Of a stretch of DNA of 64,000 nt, positions 8,869-17,396 are shown piece after piece. The number at the start of each line of letters is the position of its first letter. Position 1 is the first letter of the stretch. The notes below the pieces were generated by a model that did no database searches, was not told the origin of the DNA, and saw only the letters and a program-made list of their open reading frames with translations. Source of the stretch: Hominisplanchenecus murintestinalis (lineage in GTDB: Bacteria > Bacillota > Clostridia > Lachnospirales > Lachnospiraceae); the NCBI GenBank assembly GCA_004793585.1, contig SRZB01000001.1:1-64000 (forward strand). Direction: 5' to 3'. Made by a program: the position numbers and the translations under genes.

Positions 8869-9906
8869 TCACTCCAGCGCATCCCCTCGCTCGTCTGCCA
8901 AACGGTATCCTACGGATGCCACCCGGCGAGCCAGGCATGTCCTGCATTCTGCCGCTTCATCTCCAGTGCAGATTTTATTGTCATACAAGTCATACTGCTT
9001 CCGATTCCTGAGTGGGGACAGGTTTGGCATCACCACATTCGCCCCTGCTTCCAATCCCTTTTCACGCCCCCGCGGATCTACTGTCCCCAGAGCTGTGGTG
9101 GCAGGAAGGAGGACTTTGGGAAGCATGATTCGGATGATGGAAAGCAGAAACAGAGTCAGGCTGACGCTTCCTGCTTTTTCGTTGGCAAATTTCGTCCCAT
9201 GATGAGGTATGAACGGGCCGATTCCTACCATCTGCGGTTTAAGCTCCTGCAGAAATTCCAAATCTGCCGCCAGCGTTTCTAATGTCTGTCCGGGAGATCC
9301 TACCATAAATCCTGCTCCTGTCTGATACCCCAATGCTTTCAGATTATACAGGCACTGCTTTCTTTTCGACAGATACATGTTCTCTGGATGCAGCATCCGG
9401 TAATGTTCCTCGTCTGCTGTCTCATGGCGCAGCAGGTAACGGTCAGCTCCTGCTTCCCGGAATTTCCGGTAGCTCTCATAAGATTTCTCGCCTATGGACA
9501 ACGTAACGGCACAATCTGGAAATTCGCGCTTGATTCTGCGGATGATCTTTTCCATCCGTTCATCTGTAAACCACGCGTCTTCTCCTCCCTGGAGCACAAA
9601 TGTGCGGAAGCCCAGCTTGTCCCCTTCCCGGCAGCATTCCAGAATTTCCTCTTCGGTTAGGCGATACCGCTCTGCTTTCTGGTTTCCGCATCTGATTCCA
9701 CAGTAATAACAGTCATTTTTACAGTAATTTGTGAATTCAATCAGCCCCCGCGTAAACACTTTATTCCCATAGTATTTCCGTCTCAGGCGCACTGCCTCTG
9801 TCTTGAGTAATTCTCTTGTCCCCTCATCCTCTGCTTTTATCAAAAGAGCCGCATATTCTTCTCTTGAAAGCCTATGGCTGTTGATCAATGTTTCCGCCGG
9901 CGTCAT
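8869..9906 (-). CDS. hydE: [FeFe]-hydrogenase H-cluster radical SAM maturase HydE
   Basis: A radical S-adenosylmethionine enzyme that, with HydG and HydF, builds the diiron subcluster of [FeFe]-hydrogenases. The chosen ATG (9906) has GAAGGAGG just upstream and gives 345 aa, normal for HydE. The [4Fe-4S] motif is C62-x3-C66-x2-C69 in NYCKNDCYYCGIR, the HydE-type sequence. A second cysteine cluster near the C-terminus (CTGDEAAECRTC) may hold the accessory cluster. BioB-like relatives are the alternative, but the motif context favours HydE. HydF, HydG and a hydrogenase are not in the window. The gene follows tpiA with a terminator between them. Confidence 0.93.
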   Translation of the reverse strand: MTPAETLINSHRLSREEYAALLIKAEDEGTRELLKTEAVRLRRKYYGNKVFTRGLIEFTNYCKNDCYYCGIRCGNQKAERYRLTEEEILECCREGDKLGFRTFVLQGGEDAWFTDERMEKIIRRIKREFPDCAVTLSIGEKSYESYRKFREAGADRYLLRHETADEEHYRMLHPENMYLSKRKQCLYNLKALGYQTGAGFMVGSPGQTLETLAADLEFLQELKPQMVGIGPFIPHHGTKFANEKAGSVSLTLFLLSIIRIMLPKVLLPATTALGTVDPRGREKGLEAGANVVMPNLSPLRNRKQYDLYDNKICTGDEAAECRTCLARRVASVGYRLADERGDALE

Positions 9907-9923
9907 GTTTCCTCCTTCACCCA

Positions 9924-9951
9924 GAAAAGGACGCGCCCGAAAGCACGTCCT
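9924..9951 (-). terminator. Intrinsic terminator between tpiA and hydE
   Basis: A 9-bp stem AGGACGTGC/GCGCGTCCT (one G-U pair) closes a TTTCGG loop and is followed by TTTTCTG. It sits 18 nt upstream of the hydE start, so hydE is either separately transcribed or receives attenuated read-through from the glycolytic genes. Confidence 0.75.
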
Positions 9952-9969
9952 TTCAACATAATCCAATTT

Positions 9970-10719
9970 CTATTTATAATTTACAATTTTTCCAAAATCC
10001 GGTTTCAGAGCTGCGCCGCCTACCAGACCGCCATCGATATCGTCCTGAACAAATAATTCCGGAGCCGTAGCCGCATTTACAGAGCCGCCATACTGGATGC
10101 GGATAGCTGCTGCTGTCGCATCATCATAAATCTCAGCAATGCACTCGCGGATGCCTTTACATACTTCCTGTGCCTGCTCTGTCGTAGCCGTCTTTCCTGT
10201 CCCAATAGCCCAGATTGGCTCGTAAGCGATAACGGCTGTCTTTGCCTGATCTGCAGTTACTCCAAGGAAGCCAACTTTCACCTGCTGACGGATGAAATCC
10301 ATAGTCACGCCCTGCTCTCTCTGCTCCAGAGTCTCGCCGCAGCACATGATTGGTGTAATTCCATGCTCAAATGCCTTCAGCATTTTCTTATTTACCGTCT
10401 CATTTGTCTCCGCAAAGTACTCTCTTCTCTCAGAGTGTCCGAGAACTACATATTTAACGCCTGCATCTGTAAGCATAGCGGGAGAAATCTCGCCTGTGTA
10501 TGCACCTTTCTCCTCAAAATACATATTCTCTGCGCCTACCTGGATGTTAGAGCCTTTTACAGCCTCTACAACCGGGATGATATCGATTGCCGGAACGCAG
10601 AATACTACGTCCACTTCATCATTTGCTACCAATGGTTTTAACTCGTTTACTAAAGCAACTGCCTCGCTTGGAGTCATGTTCATCTTCCAGTTGCCTGCAA
10701 TAATTTTCTTTCTTGACAT
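9970..10719 (-). CDS. tpiA: Triose-phosphate isomerase
   Basis: It interconverts dihydroxyacetone phosphate and glyceraldehyde-3-phosphate. The 249-residue (beta/alpha)8 barrel is full length, with GNWKMN (catalytic Lys), VLGHSERR (electrophilic His), the catalytic-Glu loop [15 protein letters not shown], and the phosphate-binding YGGSV and GGLVGGAAL. The ATG at 10719 is favoured over the GTG at 10725 by spacing from AAGGAG. It is downstream of gap and pgk on the same strand, the usual order of the lower-glycolysis cluster. Confidence 0.98.
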   Translation of the reverse strand: MSRKKIIAGNWKMNMTPSEAVALVNELKPLVANDEVDVVFCVPAIDIIPVVEAVKGSNIQVGAENMYFEEKGAYTGEISPAMLTDAGVKYVVLGHSERREYFAETNETVNKKMLKAFEHGITPIMCCGETLEQREQGVTMDFIRQQVKVGFLGVTADQAKTAVIAYEPIWAIGTGKTATTEQAQEVCKGIRECIAEIYDDATAAAIRIQYGGSVNAATAPELFVQDDIDGGLVGGAALKPDFGKIVNYK

Positions 10720-10740
10720 TTTCACTTTCTCCTTAAATAT

Positions 10741-10880
10741 ATTAAAATGGACGGCACGCCAATCGCTATGCGGTTTGTTCCCTTTACTAACCTCATGCTT
10801 CGCTCTGCTCGCATTCGCTAAGTGCAGGGAACTAAGTTCGCACTAAGCTCTGTCTTCGCCTCCGGCTCGCCAATCGCTAA
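10741..10880. repeat. Imperfect repeat cluster between pgk and tpiA
   Basis: Read on the minus strand, GCACTTAGCGA recurs twice, each time followed by GCGAG and AGCGAAG/GGCGAAG motifs, with inverted partners (CTTAGTGCGAA). The composition resembles the segment at 22-80. It fills nearly the whole pgk-tpiA spacer. I see no reading frame or clear terminator. It may be a dispersed intergenic element that affects mRNA stability, but this is inference. Confidence 0.65.
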
Positions 10881-10884
10881 GTGC

Positions 10885-12090
10885 TTACTTATCGTTTGCT
10901 GCTGCTACGCCTGGGAGTTCTTTGCCTTCAAGGAATTCCAGGGAAGCGCCGCCGCCTGTGGAAATATGGCTCATCTTATCGCCGAAGCCAAGCTGGTTTA
11001 CGGCTGCTGCGGAGTCACCGCCGCCGATGATTGTGGTAGCGTCTGTCTCTGCCAAAGCCTTTGCTACTGCAATTGTACCTTTTGCAAGGATTGGGTTCTC
11101 AAATACGCCCATCGGTCCGTTCCATACAACGGTTTTTGCTGTCCTTGCAGCTTCCGCGTACAGCTCTGCCGTTTCAGGTCCGATATCCAGACATTCTTTA
11201 TCAGCCGGAACTGCATTTGCCGATACGACAGCTACTTCGATTTCCGCATCAATCGGGCTTGGGAAACCGTCAGCTACAACTGCATCTACCGGAAGCAGAA
11301 GTTTTTTGCCCATCTTCTCTGCTTTTTCCATCATCTCTTTGCAGTAATCAATCTTAGACTCATCCAGAAGAGAGTTTCCTACTTCTTTTCCCTGAGCCTT
11401 TAAGAACGTATAAGCCATACCGCCACCGATAATCAGGGTATCGCATTTCTCAAGTAAGTTGTTGATAACATTCAGCTTGTCCGCAACTTTAGCTCCGCCG
11501 AGAATTGCTACAAATGGTCTTTCCGGGCTGTTTACTGCATTGCCCAGGAAGTCGATTTCTTTCTGCATCAGATAACCTACTGCCGCAGTATCCACATATT
11601 CTGTTACACCGACATTGGAACAGTGTGCCCTGTGAGCTGTTCCAAAAGCATCGTTCACAAATACTTCACACAGAGAAGCAAGCTCTTTACTGAATGCTTC
11701 GCCATTCTTAGTCTCTTCCACACGGTACCGTGTATTCTCTAACAATACAACCTCTCCGTCCTGCATAGCCTCTACAGCTGCCTTTGCATTCACTCCTACT
11801 ACCTCAGGATCCGCCGCAAATTTCACTTCCTGTCCAAGCAGTTCAGAAAGACGTACTGCAACCGGCGCCAGGGAAAGTTCCGGTTTCGGCTCTCCCTTAG
11901 GCTTGCCCAGATGTGAGCAGAGGATTACCTTTCCGCCGTCCGCGATTAATTTTTTAATTGTCGGAAGAGCTGCTACCAGACGGTTCTCATCTGTGATTTT
12001 CCCTTCTTTTAAAGGAACATTAAAATCACATCTTACCAGAACTTTTTTGCCTTTTACGTTGATATCATCAACTGATTTCTTATTAAGCAT
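10885..12090 (-). CDS. pgk: Phosphoglycerate kinase
   Basis: It transfers phosphate from 1,3-bisphosphoglycerate to ADP. The 401-residue, two-domain enzyme shows VRCDFNVPL, the substrate-binding [23 protein letters not shown], and the C-terminal nucleotide loop [14 protein letters not shown] start at ATG 12090, 5 nt after AGGAGGCAA. The frame extends further upstream without such a site. It lies between gap and tpiA. Confidence 0.98.
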   Translation of the reverse strand: MLNKKSVDDINVKGKKVLVRCDFNVPLKEGKITDENRLVAALPTIKKLIADGGKVILCSHLGKPKGEPKPELSLAPVAVRLSELLGQEVKFAADPEVVGVNAKAAVEAMQDGEVVLLENTRYRVEETKNGEAFSKELASLCEVFVNDAFGTAHRAHCSNVGVTEYVDTAAVGYLMQKEIDFLGNAVNSPERPFVAILGGAKVADKLNVINNLLEKCDTLIIGGGMAYTFLKAQGKEVGNSLLDESKIDYCKEMMEKAEKMGKKLLLPVDAVVADGFPSPIDAEIEVAVVSANAVPADKECLDIGPETAELYAEAARTAKTVVWNGPMGVFENPILAKGTIAVAKALAETDATTIIGGGDSAAAVNQLGFGDKMSHISTGGGASLEFLEGKELPGVAAANDK

Positions 12091-12119
12091 TTGTTTGCCT
12101 CCTGAATAATGATAATGAT

Positions 12120-12152
12120 AAAGGGCCCGGTCCAAGCAGACCGGACCCTTTT
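12120..12152 (-). terminator. Hairpin between gap and pgk
   Basis: The minus strand carries AAGGGTCCGGTC-loop-GACCGGGCCCTT, a long GC-rich stem, followed by a modest TTTATC tail. With pgk directly downstream it is more likely a partial terminator or a 3' stabilising structure than a full stop. Confidence 0.65.
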
Positions 12153-12177
12153 TGGATCTTCTTAAAGATATTTAAAC

Positions 12178-13191
12178 TTATGCTAACTCTGAGAAGTATT
12201 TGATTGTACGAACCATCTGGCTTACGTAGGAGTTCTCATTGTCGTACCAGGAAACTACCTGTACCTGAGATGTTCCGTCTTCCAGATTTACTACCATTGT
12301 CTGAGTAGCATCGAACAGAGAACCAAATCTCATACCAACGATGTCGCTGGATACGATTTCATCTGTGTTGTAACCGAAAGACTCTGTAGCTGCTGCTTTC
12401 ATAGCTGCGTTGATTTCGTCAACAGTAGCCTGTCCCTTAACAACTGCGTTCAGGATTGTCGTAGAACCTGTCGGGGTCGGTACACGCTGAGCAGCGCCGA
12501 TCAGCTTGCCGTTCAGTTCCGGAATAACCAGACCGATAGCTTTTGCTGCGCCTGTGCTGTTCGGAACGATGTTTACAGCGCCTGCACGGGATCTTCTCAG
12601 ATCGCCTTTTCTCTGCGGTCCGTCAAGGATCATCTGATCGCCTGTGTAAGCATGGATAGTACACATGATACCGGACTGGATCGGCATATAGTCGTTCAGA
12701 GCTTTTGCCATCGGAGCCAGGCAGTTTGTTGTACAGGAAGCTGCGGAAATAACAGTATCCTCTGCTGTCAGTGTCTCATGGTTTACATTGTAAACGATAG
12801 TCGGCAGATCGTTTCCAGCCGGAGCGGAAATAACGACTTTGCGGGCACCTGCTTTGATGTGTGCTTCCGCTTTTGCTTTAGATGTGTAGAATCCTGTACA
12901 CTCTAATACAACGTCTACTCCGATTTCTCCCCAAGGAAGCTGGGAAGCGTCAGCCATAGCATAGATTTTGATCTCTTTTCCATCAACAGTGATAGAATCC
13001 TCGCCAGCCTCTACCTTGTCAGCCAGATCATATTTGCCCTGTGATGAATCATATTTTAATAAATGTGCCAACATTTTCGGAGATGTCAAGTCGTTGATTG
13101 CAACTACTTCATATCCCTCTGCGCCAAACATCTGTCTGAATGCCAGACGACCAATACGGCCAAAACCATTGATTGCTACTTTTACTGCCAT
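12178..13191 (-). CDS. gap: Glyceraldehyde-3-phosphate dehydrogenase, type I
   Basis: NAD-dependent oxidation and phosphorylation of glyceraldehyde-3-phosphate. The 337 residues include the Rossmann start [15 protein letters not shown], the active-site [13 protein letters not shown] (Cys near residue 152), and the C-terminal [16 protein letters not shown]. An AGGAGG site precedes the ATG. A Rex-like operator lies just downstream of the predicted start of transcription, as for gap in several Clostridia. First gene of the gap-pgk-tpiA series. Confidence 0.98.
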   Translation of the reverse strand: MAVKVAINGFGRIGRLAFRQMFGAEGYEVVAINDLTSPKMLAHLLKYDSSQGKYDLADKVEAGEDSITVDGKEIKIYAMADASQLPWGEIGVDVVLECTGFYTSKAKAEAHIKAGARKVVISAPAGNDLPTIVYNVNHETLTAEDTVISAASCTTNCLAPMAKALNDYMPIQSGIMCTIHAYTGDQMILDGPQRKGDLRRSRAGAVNIVPNSTGAAKAIGLVIPELNGKLIGAAQRVPTPTGSTTILNAVVKGQATVDEINAAMKAAATESFGYNTDEIVSSDIVGMRFGSLFDATQTMVVNLEDGTSQVQVVSWYDNENSYVSQMVRTIKYFSELA

Positions 13192-13264
13192 GATTTATAT
13201 TCCTCCTAAGAATGAAATTTTGCAACCGGCCGGTATATGCCGGTTCATGATGTGTTCCTATAGT

Positions 13265-13282
13265 TTGTTAAAGAAACATCAA
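13265..13282. promoter_or_regulatory. Candidate Rex operator at the gap promoter
   Basis: TTGTTAA-AGAA-ACATCAA compared with the clostridial Rex consensus TTGTTAA-N4-TTAACAA: the left half is perfect and the right half matches at four of seven positions. It lies about 10-20 nt downstream of the -10 box, where binding would block initiation or clearance. rex itself is encoded 3.4 kb away. Confidence 0.5.
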
Positions 13283-13292
13283 CCTATTCATT

Positions 13293-13321
13293 ATTTTACC
13301 TAATTTGTCCAGAAAATTCAA
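13293..13321 (-). promoter_or_regulatory. Promoter of gap
   Basis: TTGAAT (plus 13316-13321), 17 nt, TAAAAT (plus 13293-13298). The leader is about 95 nt with a GGCATATACCGG-type hairpin just before the RBS. Confidence 0.7.
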
Positions 13322-13372
13322 GAGCAAATTGCAAAATCCTTCAATATGCCTGCAAAACACCATTTACATTAA

Positions 13373-13398
13373 AAAGGAACTCAAACCCGAGTCCCTTT
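13373..13398 (-). terminator. Terminator of the rex-nnr-alr-mazF operon
   Basis: Minus strand AAAGGGACTC-loop-GAGTTCCTTTTTAATG: a stem with one G-U pair and a T-run, 65 nt past the mazF stop. Confidence 0.8.
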
Positions 13399-13463
13399 CA
13401 AAGTATTCCCATATTTCCGGCAAACATCCACAAGCACACGGCATTTTTTATGTAGCATTCCCG

Positions 13464-13838
13464 CTATCTGCATCCCTGCGCCCGTGCCGTCTGGCATCCC
13501 ATGTCCAGGCTGACTGCCAGCGCCCTGTCTACCTTACACAATATTTCCGCATCCAGATGGCACACTCTGTCTTTCAGCCGTTTCTTATCAATCGTCCGCA
13601 GCTGTTCCAGCAAAATAACGGAATCTTTGATAATATCATACCGGCCTGCATCAATCTCCACATGGGTGGGAAGTTTTGCCTTATTCATCTTTGATGTAAT
13701 CGCCGCACAGATAACGGTGGGGCTGTGCCTGTTCCCAATATCATTCTGGATAATCAGCACCGGGCGCACCCCGCCCTGTTCTGAGCCGACCACCGGACGT
13801 AAGTCCGCATAAAAAATATCCCCTCGCTTAATAATCAC
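13464..13838 (-). CDS. mazF: MazF/PemK-family mRNA interferase toxin
   Basis: A sequence-specific endoribonuclease of the PemK/MazF fold. [10 protein letters not shown]-type start (here [22 protein letters not shown]), RPVLIIQND and TVICAAITS strands, and [25 protein letters not shown] are typical of the Bacillus NdoA branch. The GTG at 13838 aligns with family N-termini, and a GGAG lies 10 nt upstream. A GTG three codons earlier is too close to it. It is the last gene of the rex-nnr-alr series. The neighbour alr is conserved in Firmicutes, where mazE normally sits between alr and mazF. Here the 174-nt gap holds no recognisable antitoxin, only a 27-codon frame (13828-13911). Confidence 0.93.
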   Translation of the reverse strand: MIIKRGDIFYADLRPVVGSEQGGVRPVLIIQNDIGNRHSPTVICAAITSKMNKAKLPTHVEIDAGRYDIIKDSVILLEQLRTIDKKRLKDRVCHLDAEILCKVDRALAVSLDMGCQTARAQGCR

Positions 13839-14012
13839 AAAATTCACACTCCGATTCCTGTTTTTCCTTTCCGGTATCTACAGTATTCCCCTGTTTTTTA
13901 TCGTTATTCATTTTCGGCGGTAAATTTGCATAGACAAAGGACCGGCATTTCAAATGCCGCTTCCCATCTGCATTTTATCAAACTGAGGTTATCGTTTCGC
14001 CTTCGCTGCGAT

Positions 14013-15167
14013 TTACGGATTTTCCCTGAACTTTCCGTCTCGGATATAGACCCTTGGGACGCGTTTTCCAATGTTGCACACGAACTCATAGGGGAACCGT
14101 CCTGACAGTTTTCCAAGAATATCTACATCCAAAACGCTTCCTTCTGATTCTCCCATCAGAACTGCCTCGTCCAATTCCTTCGCTTCCGGGATTCCGGTTA
14201 CGTCTACCATAAACTGATCCATACATACCCTGCCAAGAATCGGCGCTTTTTTCCCATGTATTAACACCCAGCCTTTATTGGAAAGGCTTCGCGGATACCC
14301 GTCCCCATATCCTACAGGTATCGTGGCAATCCGCATTTTCTGTTCTGTAACATAAGTTCCCCCATAGCTGACAGGCGTTCCCGCTTCCACATCTTTTATG
14401 TACACAATATGGCTTTTTAAGGACATTGCCGGACGGAGCGGCAGGCTTTCACGGCTCACTTCCTCTGAAGGATAAATCCCATAACCTGTAATCCCCGGCC
14501 TTACCAGATCCGCCGTAAGCCCCGGCATCTCTAAGATAGCGGCACTGTTTGAACAATGCCGCAGGGGAATTTCTACCCCTTTCTCTTTCAGCAGTTCTAA
14601 AAAATGTATGTATCTCGAAAACTGAATTTTGGCATGGGACTTATCTGCCTCGTCAGCCCTGGCAAAGTGCGTAAACAGCCCCTCTATCTCAATCCCGGGA
14701 AGCGCGGTAATCCGGGCAGCCTCCTCTGCGCCTTCTTCTGTATCTGGAAGCCCAATCCTTGCCATTCCCGTATCTACAGCCATATGTATAAAAAACTTCT
14801 TTCCCTCTGCCAGCGCCGCCTCCGACATCTGCGCCGCCATATCATACTTGAAAACTGCAGGGCGTATTTCTTCTCTCGCCAACCAGCGGTAATCCTCCCG
14901 GAACGTATAGCCTAAGATCAGTATGGGCTTTGTAATTCCATGTCTCCTTAGCTCCTGCGCTTCCTCCACAGCCGCCACCGCGAATCCCCAGATATCATCC
15001 AGCGGCTCCAGAAACCTTGCTATAGGCACGGCGCCGTGTCCATACCCATCGGTTTTTACTACGGCAATCATTTTCTGTCCGCCGCCAAGCTTCTTTTTCA
15101 TTTCCTGATAATTAAACTCTATTGCATCCAGATCAATTTCCGCCCATACTCTTCCATGCTTCTTCAT
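14013..15167 (-). CDS. alr: Alanine racemase
   Basis: A PLP enzyme that makes D-alanine for peptidoglycan. The 384 residues are the standard size. The PLP lysine is K38 in VVKTDGYGHGAV, the catalytic tyrosine lies in SYGGTYVT, and RPGITGYGIYPSE and GRVCMDQFMVDVT are family motifs. The start is the ATG at 15167, overlapping the nnr stop in an ATGA, with GGAGGGAG upstream. This translational coupling places it in the rex-nnr-alr-mazF operon. Confidence 0.97.
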   Translation of the reverse strand: MKKHGRVWAEIDLDAIEFNYQEMKKKLGGGQKMIAVVKTDGYGHGAVPIARFLEPLDDIWGFAVAAVEEAQELRRHGITKPILILGYTFREDYRWLAREEIRPAVFKYDMAAQMSEAALAEGKKFFIHMAVDTGMARIGLPDTEEGAEEAARITALPGIEIEGLFTHFARADEADKSHAKIQFSRYIHFLELLKEKGVEIPLRHCSNSAAILEMPGLTADLVRPGITGYGIYPSEEVSRESLPLRPAMSLKSHIVYIKDVEAGTPVSYGGTYVTEQKMRIATIPVGYGDGYPRSLSNKGWVLIHGKKAPILGRVCMDQFMVDVTGIPEAKELDEAVLMGESEGSVLDVDILGKLSGRFPYEFVCNIGKRVPRVYIRDGKFRENP

Positions 15168-16645
15168 GCGTTCTCTCCCTCCAACAATACTGTCGGTATC
15201 TCCTTCAAAAGATCTCCTGCCAGCATCCCGCGTCTTCCCAGACGTTTGGACGCCAGTTCCCCGGCAGAGCCGTGAATCCACACTGCCAGCTTTGCCGCCG
15301 CAAAAGGCTCCATCCCCTGTGCAAGCAGTCCTGTCAGAATTCCTGTAAGTACATCCCCGGAACCTCCCGTTGCCATTCCGTCTGTCCCCGTGAGATTTAC
15401 GCAAATTTCCCTGCCGTCAGAAATCACAGTCCTGGTATCTTTCAGTACGCAAATCACCCCGTACTCCTCTGCAAACCGCCGGCATGTTCCCGGCAAATCT
15501 TCCAGAATCGTTTTTTTCGGAATCCCCATCAGGCGTTCCATTTCCCCCACATGGGGCGTCACCACAACAGGCGCCCGGCGCTCCCTTAACTTCTCTGTCC
15601 GGCCGGAAAGCAGATTCAGTGCGTCTGCATCCAGTACCAGCGGACAGACGCATCTTTCCAAAAACAAACACAGGATTTCCCACTTTCCCTCGCCTGTTCC
15701 AAACCCCGGGCCGATTCCTGCTGCTGTAGGCCACCGGAAGCTGTTTTCTTCTTCCAAAACCTCATATGTAGACAACAACGCTTCCGGAAGCCTTTCCTGC
15801 ACAATCACCCGATTGCATTCTTCTGTAAAGATTTTCACCAGCCCTGTTCCCACACGGTACGCTGCCTCCCCTGCCAGATATGCCGCACCGCACATATTCT
15901 TCTGTCCCGCCACAAGCAGGGCTTTTCCGTAAGTACCTTTATTTGAATACCTCATCCTCCGCGGCAGGCAGCGCATATCCTCCCGTCCGAGATAGTATGC
16001 ACGGGGTAATTCCCCACGGAAACTTTTCTCTGTAATTCCTATGTCCCATACAACGGTTTCCCCGCAGTATAAGGCTCCCGGGTAAAGCACCTGTCCAAGC
16101 TTCGCAAACCCGAATGTCACGGTTCTGTCTGCGCATACGGCTGCCCCCATCACTCTGCCGCTATCAGCAGAAATGCCTGAAGGGATATCTACTGCTATCA
16201 CCTTTCCCGATGCCTGATTAATCTGTTCGATCAACGTCCGGTACTCTCCCGCGACTTTCCTGGAAAGCCCCACGCCAAAGATAGCATCTACTATACAAGT
16301 ATATTCATGAACGTCTATATTGCTGACAAAATTCATACCATAATTTTCGCAGATTTTCTTCTGAATCCGCGCTGCTTCGCTCATGGACTCCTCTTTTCCT
16401 ACAAACAGGACAGCAATCTCCACATTTCGCTCCATCAAAATCCGGGCGGCTGCAAATCCGTCGCCTCCGTTATTGCCCGAACCGCACACTGCCAGCACCT
16501 TATCCGTACAAAATTCACCGTCCATCACCGAATCTGCCACTGCCAAAGCTGCCCGCTCCATAAGCACAAGACCGGGAACCCCATATTCTTCTATCGTAAT
16601 CCTGTCGCATCTCTGCATCTCCCGGGCATTTACCAGGTATTTCAT
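15164..16645 (-). CDS. nnr: Bifunctional NAD(P)H-hydrate epimerase / ADP-dependent NAD(P)HX dehydratase
   Basis: It repairs hydrated NADH and NADPH. The 493-residue fusion has an N-terminal YjeF_N epimerase domain (about 1-210; AVCGSGNNGGDGFAAARIL, VDIPSGISADSG) and a C-terminal ribokinase-like YjeF_C dehydratase (about 225-490; KGTYGKALLVAGQKNMCGAA and AAGIGPGFG; ATP-site GTDGMATGGSGDVLTG). The start codon overlaps the rex stop by ATGA. Pairing a nicotinamide-repair enzyme with the NADH sensor Rex makes functional sense. Confidence 0.96.
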   Translation of the reverse strand: MKYLVNAREMQRCDRITIEEYGVPGLVLMERAALAVADSVMDGEFCTDKVLAVCGSGNNGGDGFAAARILMERNVEIAVLFVGKEESMSEAARIQKKICENYGMNFVSNIDVHEYTCIVDAIFGVGLSRKVAGEYRTLIEQINQASGKVIAVDIPSGISADSGRVMGAAVCADRTVTFGFAKLGQVLYPGALYCGETVVWDIGITEKSFRGELPRAYYLGREDMRCLPRRMRYSNKGTYGKALLVAGQKNMCGAAYLAGEAAYRVGTGLVKIFTEECNRVIVQERLPEALLSTYEVLEEENSFRWPTAAGIGPGFGTGEGKWEILCLFLERCVCPLVLDADALNLLSGRTEKLRERRAPVVVTPHVGEMERLMGIPKKTILEDLPGTCRRFAEEYGVICVLKDTRTVISDGREICVNLTGTDGMATGGSGDVLTGILTGLLAQGMEPFAAAKLAVWIHGSAGELASKRLGRRGMLAGDLLKEIPTVLLEGENA

Positions 16646-17283
16646 CTCCCCGTCTCCTGTCTGCGGCTGATATTATAGGAAAGCTGCATCAGGCTTTCCG
16701 ACAGATGTACATTCTCCACAATCACATCCTCCGGCAATCTGAGATCCAGGTGTGCGAAATTCCAGATAGCTTTCACACCATTCTCGACCAGCAGCACCGC
16801 CATCTCTTCAGCCTGGCTTTTCGGCAGCGTAAGCGCGGCAATCTGAATGTCATTTTCCCGCAGAAAACGGGGAATCTCATCTGCCACACGTATCTCTATC
16901 CCCCTCACATTTTTTCCCACAAGCTCTGGATTCACATCAAAAATCCCTATAATCTTAAATCCCCGCTTTTCAAACTTTACATAATTCGTAAGCGCCTGCC
17001 CCAGATTTCCTCCTCCCACGATAATCATATGGTAGGTTTTATCCAGTCCAAGGATTCTTCCTATCTCATTATAAAGAAACTCCACATTATAGCCATAGCC
17101 CTGCTGCCCAAAACCGCCGAAATTATTCAAATCCTGCCGAATCTGCGATGCAGTTACCCGCATCTTTTCACTCAAATCATTTGAAGAAATTCTCTCTACA
17201 CCTCTCTCAAGCAAATCTCCTAAATACCGGTAATAGCGCGGCAGACGTTTCACTACTGCCCTTGATATTTCCTTCCCCTCCAT
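16642..17283 (-). CDS. rex: Redox-sensing transcriptional repressor Rex
   Basis: It senses the NADH/NAD+ ratio and represses fermentation and glycolysis genes when NAD+ is high. The 213 residues comprise an N-terminal winged helix (SRAVVKRLPRYYRYLGDLLE; SEKMRVTASQIRQDLN FGGFGQ region) and a Rossmann domain with GGGNLGQALTNY, ending in the domain-swapped C-terminal helix. ATG 17283 is favoured over 17292 because GGAAGG lies 9 nt upstream. First gene of the rex-nnr-alr-mazF operon, with a Rex-like half-palindrome in its own promoter, suggesting autoregulation. Confidence 0.97.
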   Translation of the reverse strand: MEGKEISRAVVKRLPRYYRYLGDLLERGVERISSNDLSEKMRVTASQIRQDLNNFGGFGQQGYGYNVEFLYNEIGRILGLDKTYHMIIVGGGNLGQALTNYVKFEKRGFKIIGIFDVNPELVGKNVRGIEIRVADEIPRFLRENDIQIAALTLPKSQAEEMAVLLVENGVKAIWNFAHLDLRLPEDVIVENVHLSESLMQLSYNISRRQETGR

Positions 17284-17364
17284 CAGAATCATCCTTCCCG
17301 ACTATAGTTTACCCCATCCCGTCAGCGGTCTTCCCCTGTCGGAATGGGGTATGCTTCTTTATCC

Positions 17365-17393
17365 AGTATACCTAAATGTTAAATTTCTGTCAA
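17365..17393 (-). promoter_or_regulatory. rex operon promoter with overlapping Rex-like site
   Basis: TTGACA (plus 17388-17393), 17 nt, TATACT (plus 17365-17370). The sequence TTGACAG-AAAT-TTAACAT (plus 17376-17393) matches the Rex consensus at ten of fourteen half-site positions and overlaps the -35 and spacer. Downstream, a 10-bp leader stem (CCCCATTCCG/CGGGATGGGG, plus about 17303-17348) lacks a U-tract. Confidence 0.7.
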
Positions 17394-17396
17394 TTC

